A DNA stretch of 12,606 bases, from positions 1 through 12,606 of the forward strand of contig JAKOWQ010000436.1 in NCBI GenBank assembly GCA_029781465.1, in the 5' to 3' direction. The position numbers were made by a program, and so were the translations under genes. Shown one piece after another: positions 6,784 to 12,606 of the stretch; position 1 is the first letter of the stretch, and the number at the start of each line of letters is the position of its first letter. The notes beneath the pieces were generated by a model. It searched no databases. It worked only from the letters and a program-made list of their open reading frames with translations, and was not told the origin of the DNA. The stretch is from Pseudomonadota bacterium. Its GTDB lineage: Bacteria > Pseudomonadota > Alphaproteobacteria > Sphingomonadales > Sphingomonadaceae.

Positions 6784-7392
6784 GCCCAGCGACCGCGCGA
6801 CCAGTGCGGCCTGGGTGCGGTTGGAGACATCGAGTTTGCGCATGACCGCCGTCATATGCGCTTTGACCGTGGCCTCGCTGATTCCCAGATTGTAGGCGAT
6901 CTGCTTGTTGAGCTGGCCGTCGAGCACCGCAAGCAGGACCTTCAGCTGGGCGGGGGTGAGCCCCGCGACCGCTTCCCTGACGCTGTCCTCGGGCTGGTTG
7001 CTGGGGGAGGCGCGGGATTTCCTGCCCGCCAGCGCGGCCGCGATGGTGGTTTCGATCACCGCAAGGTCGCTGTCCTTGGGGAGGAAGCCGATCGCCCCGA
7101 AGGCGCGCGCCTCATCGGCAGCGGCGGAGCCTTCGGCGCTGGACACGACCAGGATCGGCACTTCGGGGCATTCTGCATGAAGCAGGGCGATCCCCGAATA
7201 GCCGACTGCGCCCGGCATCTTGAGATCGAGCAGGATCAGCTTGAGATCCTCGCATTCCCCTGCCGCGCGCAGAGCTGCGGCAAGGGTCCCGGCCTCGATG
7301 ATCCTGGCCTCCGCTACGGCCCTTTGCACCGCCAGGCTCAGGGCCTGGCGGAACAGCGGGTGGTCGTCGGCGATCAGGACCGCCCCGGTCAT
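6766..7392 (-). CDS. crbR: LuxR/NarL-type response regulator, CrbR-like
   Basis: The regulator has 208 residues. The receiver domain (1-122) carries acidic D9/D10, phospho-acceptor D56 in LLDLKMPG, S84 and K106 (FLPKDS). The LuxR-type HTH spans about 143-203 (LTPAQLKVLLAVLDGQLNKQ, then GISEATVKAHMTAVMRKL). It should bind DNA as a dimer when phosphorylated. In the CrbS/CrbR system the regulator activates acetyl-CoA synthetase transcription. Here the gene starts 5 bp after the acs stop on the same strand, so it is almost certainly co-transcribed with acs; if it activates acs it would amplify its own supply. The ribosome site is weak (AGGGT inside the acs tail), consistent with coupling to acs translation. 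Its end overlaps the kinase end convergently by 18 bp. Partnership with that kinase is inferred from adjacency and family. Confidence 0.9.
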   Translation of the reverse strand: MTGAVLIADDHPLFRQALSLAVQRAVAEARIIEAGTLAAALRAAGECEDLKLILLDLKMPGAVGYSGIALLHAECPEVPILVVSSAEGSAAADEARAFGAIGFLPKDSDLAVIETTIAAALAGRKSRASPSNQPEDSVREAVAGLTPAQLKVLLAVLDGQLNKQIAYNLGISEATVKAHMTAVMRKLDVSNRTQAALVARSLGLDLKH

Positions 7393-7397
7393 GGGAT

Positions 7398-9338
7398 CTA
7401 ACCCTGCACCCGGTTGGCAACCAGGTGATCGACCACCGAGGGATCGGCCAGGGTTGAAGTGTCGCCCAGGTTGCTGACGTCATTCTCGCCGATCTTGCGC
7501 AGGATCCGGCGCATGATCTTGCCCGAGCGGGTCTTGGGCAGGCCGGGGGCGAACTGGATCACGTCGGGCGTTGCGATCGGGCCGATTTCATGGCGAACCC
7601 ACTTGACGAGCTCCTTGCGCAGATCTTCGTCGGGTTCGACATTGGCGTTGGTGGTGACGAAGGCATAGATACCCTGGCCCTTGATCTCGTGCGGCATGCC
7701 GACCACCGCAGCTTCGGCCACCTTGGCATGGGCGACCAGCGCGCTCTCGATTTCGGCGGTGCCCATCCGGTGCCCGGAAACGTTGATCACATCGTCGATC
7801 CGGCCGGTGATCCAGTAATAGCCGTCCGCATCCCGGCGACAGCCGTCGCCGGTGAAGTAGAGTCCCTTGAAGGTGCTGAAATAGGTCTGGAAGAAGCGTT
7901 CGTGATCGCCCCACACGGTGCGCATCTGCCCCGGCCAGCTGTCGGTGATGACCAGGCAGCCGTCGCCCGGTCCCTCGATCGGAATGCCCTCGTTGTCGAC
8001 CAGCATCGGCTGGACCCCGAAGAACGGTTTGGTCGCCGAGCCGGGCTTGAGCGCGGTGGCGCCGGGCAGCGGGCTGATCAGCACCCCGCCGGTTTCGGTC
8101 TGCCACCAGGTGTCGACGATCGGGCAGCGCCCGTCGCCCACCACGCGGTGATACCATTCCCACGCCTCGGGGTTGATCGGCTCGCCCACCGATCCCAGCA
8201 GCCGCAGGCTGGAGCGGCTGGTGCGGGTGACGAAATCGTCGCCCTCGCGCATCAGTGCGCGCAGCGCGGTGGGGGCGGTGTAGAAGATTTCGACCTTGTG
8301 CTTGTCGATCACCTGCCAGAACCGGCTCGCGTCGGGGTAGCTGGGCACCCCTTCGAACATCAGCGTGGTCGCGCCGTTGATCAGCGGACCATAGACGATG
8401 TAGCTGTGCCCGGTGACCCAGCCAACGTCGGCGGTGCACCAATAGATCTGCCCCGGGCGGTAATCGAACACGTACTGGTGGGTCATCGAGGCCCAGACGC
8501 CGTAGCCGCCAGTGGTGTGCAGCACGCCCTTGGGCTTGCCGGTGGAGCCCGAGGTATAGAGGATGAACAGCGGATCCTCTGCGTTCATCTCCTCGGGCGG
8601 GCAATCGGCGGACTGGGCCGCCACGCCTTCGTGCCAGTCGACGTCGCGGCCTGGCACCATCGCCACGTTGCCGCCGGTGCGTCGCAGCACGATTACCGTT
8701 TCCACGCTGGGCAGCTTGAGCAACGCTTCGTCGACATTGGCCTTCAGCGGCACGGCCTTGCCCCCGCGTAGCCCCTCGTCGGCGGTCAGCACCACGGTGC
8801 TGTCGCAGTCCTCGATCCGGCTGGCGAGCGAATCCGGGCTGAACCCGCCGAACACCACCGAATGGATCGCGCCGATCCGGGCGCAGGCGAGCATCGCCAC
8901 TGCCGCCTCGGGCACCATCGGCAGATAAATCGTTACCCGATCGCCCTTCTTCACCCCGCGCGCCTTGAGCAGGTTCGCGAAGCGGCAGGTTTCGGCATGA
9001 AGTTCGCGGTAGGAGATGTGCCGGGCCGGTTCGTCGGGGCTGTCGGGCTCCCAGATGATCGCGGTCGTATCGCCGTTCTGGGCAAGATGCCGGTCAAGCG
9101 CATTGGCGGCGAGGTTGAGGGTGCCGTCGGCGAACCATCTGATCCCGAAATCGGCCTCGTTGAAGCTGGTCTGCTTGACCGCGGTGAAGGGCCTGATCCA
9201 GTCGAGCCGCTGGCCCTCTGCGCGCCAGAACGCCTCGGGATCCTCGATCGAGGCGCGGTACATTTCCTGATACCGCTCCTCGTTTACCAGTGCTTTCTCG
9301 CTCCAGTCAGCCGGAACCGGATAAACCGCCTCGCTCAT
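7398..9338 (-). CDS. acs: Acetyl-CoA synthetase (AMP-forming)
   Basis: The enzyme has 646 residues, the usual length for Acs, and converts acetate, ATP and CoA to acetyl-CoA, AMP and PPi in the cytoplasm. Visible motifs: YTSGSTGKPKG (about 261-271, ATP loop), WWQTETG (about 408-414), the hinge and C-domain segment GRIDDVINVSGHRMGTAEIE (about 510-530), and PKTRSGKIMRR with the catalytic lysine near 607, which is acetylated by Pat-type acetyltransferases in other bacteria. The frame continues upstream to 9398, but the ATG at 9338 has AGGAAGG six bases before it and gives the family's normal N terminus (MSEAVYPVPADW). It is first in an operon with the response regulator and divergent from the porin. 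It is probably activated by CrbR through sites at 9422-9453. Confidence 0.97.
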   Translation of the reverse strand: MSEAVYPVPADWSEKALVNEERYQEMYRASIEDPEAFWRAEGQRLDWIRPFTAVKQTSFNEADFGIRWFADGTLNLAANALDRHLAQNGDTTAIIWEPDSPDEPARHISYRELHAETCRFANLLKARGVKKGDRVTIYLPMVPEAAVAMLACARIGAIHSVVFGGFSPDSLASRIEDCDSTVVLTADEGLRGGKAVPLKANVDEALLKLPSVETVIVLRRTGGNVAMVPGRDVDWHEGVAAQSADCPPEEMNAEDPLFILYTSGSTGKPKGVLHTTGGYGVWASMTHQYVFDYRPGQIYWCTADVGWVTGHSYIVYGPLINGATTLMFEGVPSYPDASRFWQVIDKHKVEIFYTAPTALRALMREGDDFVTRTSRSSLRLLGSVGEPINPEAWEWYHRVVGDGRCPIVDTWWQTETGGVLISPLPGATALKPGSATKPFFGVQPMLVDNEGIPIEGPGDGCLVITDSWPGQMRTVWGDHERFFQTYFSTFKGLYFTGDGCRRDADGYYWITGRIDDVINVSGHRMGTAEIESALVAHAKVAEAAVVGMPHEIKGQGIYAFVTTNANVEPDEDLRKELVKWVRHEIGPIATPDVIQFAPGLPKTRSGKIMRRILRKIGENDVSNLGDTSTLADPSVVDHLVANRVQG

Positions 9339-9344
9339 CTGTGT

Positions 9345-9351
9345 CCTTCCT
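9345..9351 (-). promoter_or_regulatory. Ribosome-binding site of acs (decides the start)
   Basis: AGGAAGG on the minus strand lies six bases before ATG 9338. No comparable site precedes the upstream in-frame start at 9398, so the 646-residue form is preferred. Confidence 0.8.
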
Positions 9352-9421
9352 CTCCGTACTGTTTTCTGGCCCCCGGCCGTTAGCCCGAACCTAGCCAAGG
9401 CCTGCTTTCAAAGCGAGCTTA

Positions 9422-9453
9422 GACTTTGGTCGTAAGCCTGCGACCTTGGTCGC
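9422..9453. promoter_or_regulatory. Paired candidate operator sites for the CrbR-like regulator
   Basis: GACTTTGGTCG (9422-9432) and GACCTTGGTCG (9442-9452) differ at one base and have centres exactly 20 bp apart, about two helical turns. The second sits in a 14-bp inverted repeat, GCGACC-TT-GGTCGC (9440-9453), with perfect 6-bp arms. They lie 84-115 bp upstream of the acs ATG and 82-113 bp upstream of the porin ATG, so one complex could serve both promoters. Repeated, dyad-symmetric sites on one face of the helix are what a dimeric LuxR-type regulator would use. That CrbR is the ligand is inference. Confidence 0.55.
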
Positions 9454-9474
9454 TCTGCTCACGCCGATTACTCG

Positions 9475-9520
9475 CGGGCATCACCGGGCATCGCACCGAA
9501 TCCGCCAAGGGATCGGGCAT
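9475..9520. repeat. CGGGCAT repeats in the porin leader
   Basis: CGGGCATC occurs at 9475-9482 and 9485-9492 (10-bp period) and CGGGCAT again at 9514-9520, between the candidate operator and the porin ribosome site. They could be protein-binding half-sites or chance in a GC-rich leader. Confidence 0.3.
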
Positions 9521-9534
9521 GCAAGGAGAGGGAA

Positions 9535-10959
9535 ATGGATATCGCAAGGAAAGCGGTGATCGGTGGTCTGCTGGCTGCCTCCGCGCTCGTCGCCCCGCAA
9601 CATGCCTGGGCGAAAGCGGCCTCGGTCGAAGACCGGCTCGACCGGCTCGAAGCCGAGATGACCGAATTGCGCGGCGATCTGGCATCCGCGCGCCAGGAAA
9701 ACCAACAATTGCGGATTCGCGCCGAACAGGCCGAAGCCCGCGCCCAGGCCGCCGAAACCCAGGCCCAGGCAACCGACACCCGCCTGGCCGCGCTTGAAAG
9801 CAAGCCTGCCCCCGCGCCGGTGGCCCAGCCCGATGGCTTCAAGTCCGGGGCGACCACCTTCAAGCTTGGCGGCTATCTCAAGCTGCTGGCGGCGAGCACG
9901 CGCTATTCCGAAGGCGAAGTGGCGACCAATTCGCTTGGCCGCGATTTCTACCTTCCCCAGACCATCCCCACCGGCACCGGGCCGGCAAGCCGGGTGACGG
10001 ACTTCACCGCCAAGCAATCGCGCTTCTGGCTCAACCTCGACACCGCGGTTTCGGGGCACAGCGTCAAGGGATACCTTGAGGTTGATTTCCAGACCTCGCC
10101 CGGAACCCAGGGCTCGCAGCGCACCACCAACGGTTACAATCTGGCGCTGCGCCGGGCCTATATGCAGATCGACCGCTGGACCTTCGGGCAGGACTGGTCG
10201 ACCTTCCAGTACACCGGCGCGCTTCCCGAAAGCACCGACTACGTCGGCGGCGCGGAAGGCACGGTCTTCGTCCGCCAGCCGCTGATCCGCTACAGCGCGC
10301 CGCTGGGCAAGGGTGCCACGCTGCATCTGGGCGTGGAGAATCCCGAATCCGGCACGGCCAATCTCGGTTCGCCCTCGCTGATCGAGAACGGCGACGACCA
10401 CATGCCCGATTTCACCGCCCGCCTGGCCTTGACCGGCAAGCGCCACGAGCTCTCGCTCGCCGGACTGGTCCGCCAGGTGCGGGCGGAGAATGCGGGTGTT
10501 GCCACCACCACCGGCGGCTATGCAGTCAGCCTTGGCGGCAAGCTGTTCTTCAACGATGCCAAGACCGGCGATGCGCGTTTCATGGTCACTTATGGTCAGA
10601 ACGCCAGCCGCTACATCGGGCTGAACTTCGCCCCCGACGCGGTTTACGTGCCCGCCACCAACAAGCTTGAATCGGTCAACGTTCTGGCGCTGATCGGGGC
10701 GGTTCGGGTGCCGCTGGCACCGGGCGTGCGGGCCAACCTGATGGGCAGCTATCAAAACGTCGACTATTCCGACAGCCTGGCCCTGGCCAATATCGCCACC
10801 TTCAACAAGAAGGCCTGGAGCGCCGCCGCCAACCTGTTCTACTCACCGGTCAAGAACATCGACTTGGGGATCGAGTACCGCCACGGCGAGCGCGAGCTGG
10901 TCAACGGCGCCGATGGCTCGACCGACCGGGTCGAAGTAGCCGCGAAATACAGCTTCTGA
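9535..10959 (+). CDS. DcaP-like outer-membrane porin with N-terminal coiled coil
   Basis: The protein has 474 residues, and AAGGAG lies six bases before the ATG. Residues 1-26 form a signal peptide (IGGLLAASALVAPQHAWA) with cleavage likely after AWA. Residues about 30-92 are a heptad-rich coiled coil (SVEDRLDRLEAEMTELRGDL and on), then an Ala/Pro linker, then a beta-barrel from about 105 (FKLGGYLKLLAA) with alternating aromatic strands to a C-terminal ...AKYSF, the phenylalanine signature for outer-membrane insertion. The signal peptide, coiled coil and barrel match DcaP-type trimeric porins, linked in other bacteria to uptake of dicarboxylates and other small anions. It is first in an operon with the MFS carrier 24 bp downstream and divergent from acs. 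A role in carboxylate entry across the outer membrane fits, but the substrate is inferred. Confidence 0.9.
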   Translation: MDIARKAVIGGLLAASALVAPQHAWAKAASVEDRLDRLEAEMTELRGDLASARQENQQLRIRAEQAEARAQAAETQAQATDTRLAALESKPAPAPVAQPDGFKSGATTFKLGGYLKLLAASTRYSEGEVATNSLGRDFYLPQTIPTGTGPASRVTDFTAKQSRFWLNLDTAVSGHSVKGYLEVDFQTSPGTQGSQRTTNGYNLALRRAYMQIDRWTFGQDWSTFQYTGALPESTDYVGGAEGTVFVRQPLIRYSAPLGKGATLHLGVENPESGTANLGSPSLIENGDDHMPDFTARLALTGKRHELSLAGLVRQVRAENAGVATTTGGYAVSLGGKLFFNDAKTGDARFMVTYGQNASRYIGLNFAPDAVYVPATNKLESVNVLALIGAVRVPLAPGVRANLMGSYQNVDYSDSLALANIATFNKKAWSAAANLFYSPVKNIDLGIEYRHGERELVNGADGSTDRVEVAAKYSF

Positions 10960-10971
10960 CGAAATAACAAC

Positions 10972-10979
10972 AGGAGAGG
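10972..10979 (+). promoter_or_regulatory. Ribosome-binding site of the MFS gene
   Basis: AGGAGAGG lies four to five bases before ATG 10984, in the 24-bp gap after the porin stop. There is no terminator or promoter-like sequence in the gap, supporting one transcript. Confidence 0.75.
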
Positions 10980-10983
10980 GACA

Positions 10984-12606
10984 ATGGATTTCCATGAATC
11001 GGCGGCCGAAGTGGCTGCCATGCCCAAGCACCACAAGGCGACCCACGACGAGAAGCTGGTGATCACCGCCAGCTCGCTGGGCACGGTGTTCGAATGGTAC
11101 GATTTTTATCTCTACGGCCTTCTCGCCACCTTCATCTCGAAGGTGTTCTTCGCGGGCGTCAACGAAACCACCGGCTTCATTCTGGCGCTGGGGGCCTTCG
11201 CGGCGGGCTTTGCGGTTCGACCGTTCGGGGCGATCGTGTTCGGGCGGATCGGCGACATGGTCGGGCGCAAGAACACCTTCCTGGTCACCATGGGCCTGAT
11301 GGGCATGTCAACCTTCATCGTCGGCCTTCTGCCCGGCTACGACAGCTGGGGGGTTGCCTCTCCGGTGGTGCTGGTGCTGCTGCGGATCGTCCAGGGACTG
11401 GCGCTGGGCGGCGAATACGGCGGCGCGGCGACCTACGTTGCCGAACACGCCCCCAACAACAAGCGCGGCCTTTACACCAGCTTCATCCAGATCACCGCCA
11501 CCTTCGGGCTGTTTGCAGCGCTGCTGGTGGTGCTGGGTTTCCGCACCTGGATGGGTGAGGAAAGCTTCGCCGCCTGGGGCTGGCGCGTGCCGTTCCTTAT
11601 CTCGATCGTGCTGCTGATGGTCTCGATGTGGATCCGCATGCAGCTCAACGAGAGCCCGGTCTACCAGAAGATGAAGGACGAAGGCACCACCTCGAAGGCC
11701 CCGCTGACCGAAGCGTTCGGCAAGTGGAGCAACCTCAAATACGTGCTGATCTGCCTGTTCGGCGCGGGGATGGGCCAGGCCGTGGTCTGGTATGGTGGGC
11801 AGTTCTATGCCCAGTTCTTCCTTGAAAAGACCATGAAGGTCGATGGCGCCACCACCAACATCCTGATCGCCACCGCGCTGCTGCTGGGCACCCCGTTCTT
11901 CGTATTCTGGGGTTGGCTGTCGGACCGGATCGGGCGCAAGTTCATCATCCTGGGCGGTTGCGCCCTGGCGGTGCTGACCTACTTCCCGGCATTCCATGCC
12001 TTGTCCGAAGCGGCCAACCCGGCGCTGAATGCGGCCACGATCAACAGCCCGGTCTCGGTCACTGCGGCACCTGGCGAATGCTCGTTCCAGTTCGACCCGA
12101 TCGGCAAGAACAAGTTCGATGGCTCGAGCTGCGATATCGCCAAGGCCTATTTCGCCAAGAACGGCCTCAACTATGTCAATATCGAAGCCCCGGCCGGAAC
12201 GGTTGCCTCGGTTTCGGTGGGCGACAAGGTGATCGCGGTTCCCGATCCCGCGCAGGTGACCGGCACCGAACGCGCCGATGCGATCAAGGCTTTTGGCGGA
12301 GCGCTTACCACCGCGCTCAAGGACGCGGGCTATCCGATCAAGGAAAACCCCGCCGCAGCCAAGGATCCCAAGGCCGCCAAGCTGGTGTTCTTCGCCGACA
12401 AGGCGCAGATCAACAAGCCCAAGGCCATCGGCATCCTGTTCTACCTCGTGCTGCTGGTGACCATGGTCTATGGACCGATCGCGGCGATGCTGGTGGAGCT
12501 GTTCCCCAGCCGGATCCGCTACACTTCGATGTCGCTGCCCTATCACATCGCCAACGGCTGGTTCGGCGGGTTCCTGCCTACCACCGCCTTTGCGATGGTC
12601 GCAGCC
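10984..12606 (+). CDS. MHS-family MFS carrier with a large periplasmic insertion, 3'-truncated by the window
   Basis: The frame is open from ATG 10984 to the last base (541 codons), so the C terminus is missing. MHS (metabolite:H+ symporter) hallmarks are visible: GTVFEWYDFYLYG in TM1, RPFGAIVFGRIGDMVGRK between TM2 and TM3, RIVQGLALGGEYGGAATYVA in TM4, and GWLSDRIGRK between TM8 and TM9. The unusual part is residues about 340-479, a roughly 140-residue hydrophilic stretch between TM9 (to about 339) and TM10 (from about 481), where typical carriers have a short loop. By topology it should be periplasmic; it contains Cys366 and Cys383. TM10-11 follow (AIGILFYLVLLVTMVYGPIA). It is second in the porin operon, opposite acs, so acetate or another small carboxylate is a reasonable but unproven substrate; no actP-type symporter gene is seen. 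Confidence 0.93.
   Translation, partial: MDFHESAAEVAAMPKHHKATHDEKLVITASSLGTVFEWYDFYLYGLLATFISKVFFAGVNETTGFILALGAFAAGFAVRPFGAIVFGRIGDMVGRKNTFLVTMGLMGMSTFIVGLLPGYDSWGVASPVVLVLLRIVQGLALGGEYGGAATYVAEHAPNNKRGLYTSFIQITATFGLFAALLVVLGFRTWMGEESFAAWGWRVPFLISIVLLMVSMWIRMQLNESPVYQKMKDEGTTSKAPLTEAFGKWSNLKYVLICLFGAGMGQAVVWYGGQFYAQFFLEKTMKVDGATTNILIATALLLGTPFFVFWGWLSDRIGRKFIILGGCALAVLTYFPAFHALSEAANPALNAATINSPVSVTAAPGECSFQFDPIGKNKFDGSSCDIAKAYFAKNGLNYVNIEAPAGTVASVSVGDKVIAVPDPAQVTGTERADAIKAFGGALTTALKDAGYPIKENPAAAKDPKAAKLVFFADKAQINKPKAIGILFYLVLLVTMVYGPIAAMLVELFPSRIRYTSMSLPYHIANGWFGGFLPTTAFAMVAA

Larger units (their letters stand above)
9339..9534. promoter_or_regulatory. Divergent acs-porin control region
   Basis: These 196 bp must hold promoters for both the acs-regulator operon (leftward) and the porin-MFS operon (rightward). 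I could not find a clean -35/-10 pair in either direction, which is compatible with activator-dependent promoters. It contains the two repeated palindromic sites at 9422-9453, a weaker CCAAGG-centred element at 9395-9400, and CGGGCATC repeats in the porin leader (9475-9492, partial copy at 9514-9520). Confidence 0.7.

Noticed and set aside
7588..8771. Long frames on both strands inside acs (338 and 393 codons)
   Set aside because: They overlap a full-length, motif-complete Acs and show only low-complexity composition.
9339..9398. N-terminal extension of Acs to an upstream start
   Set aside because: The extra 20 residues are not Acs-like and there is no ribosome site, whereas ATG 9338 has a strong one and gives the normal length.
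9481..10755. A 424-codon minus-strand frame antisense to the porin
   Set aside because: It has no ribosome site or recognisable domain; the plus frame has a signal peptide, coiled coil, barrel and terminal Phe.
11308..12546. A 412-codon minus-strand frame opposite the MFS gene
   Set aside because: His/Gln/Arg-rich shadow sequence; the plus frame carries MHS signatures throughout.
1..12606. CRISPR arrays, tRNA or rRNA genes, insertion sequences
   Set aside because: I saw no regularly spaced repeats, no tRNA-like cloverleaf or CCA end, no transposase and no terminal inverted repeats.

Overview
The window reads as ordinary chromosomal DNA of a high-GC alphaproteobacterium. The likeliest group is the Sphingomonadales (Novosphingobium/Sphingomonas/Erythrobacter-like). 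This rests on the protein families I recognise (a small HTH protein and a winged-helix protein of kinds I recall from sphingomonads, a DcaP-like porin, an MHS-type MFS carrier) and on strong GC bias at third codon positions. It is an inference from recall, not from a search.

Left part (1-1320). A short co-directional operon runs rightward: the 3' end of a RadC-like JAB-domain gene, a MarR-like winged-helix gene, and a 53-codon ORF for a small protein with one C-terminal hydrophobic segment. Each junction is a 4-base GTGA stop/start overlap, so the three are probably translationally coupled. This stretch is less GC-rich than the rest. It is followed by about 300 bases without a gene that hold an AT-rich patch with a promoter-like sequence, an 8-bp tandem repeat and a run of G-tracts.

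Middle-left (1321-3268, minus strand). A hypothetical HTH-containing protein lies downstream of a six-TM GGDEF diguanylate cyclase. The cyclase ends in a convincing intrinsic terminator. It is divergent from the kinase gene across about 170 bp.

Main system (3442-12606). A giant hybrid histidine kinase (SLC5/SSS symporter domain, STAC-like linker, PAS, HisKA, HATPase, receiver) runs rightward. It converges with, and overlaps by 18 bp, a LuxR/NarL-type response regulator on the minus strand. That regulator is the second gene of an acs-regulator operon, 5 bp behind acetyl-CoA synthetase. Divergent from acs, a DcaP-like outer-membrane porin and an MHS-family MFS carrier (running off the window) form a second operon. 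This matches the CrbS/CrbR 'acetate switch' system, in which the kinase and regulator control acs. Here the set also holds an outer-membrane channel and an inner-membrane carrier, so it could be a complete sense-import-activate module for acetate or another small carboxylate. The acs-porin intergenic region carries two near-identical, largely palindromic sites (GACYTTGGTCG) with centres exactly 20 bp apart, the best candidate for the regulator's operator.

Nothing here demonstrates a wholly new system. The most notable points are the divergent operator, the roughly 140-residue Cys-containing periplasmic insertion in the MFS carrier, the convergent kinase/regulator overlap, and the unlisted small membrane protein coupled to a JAB/winged-helix pair.
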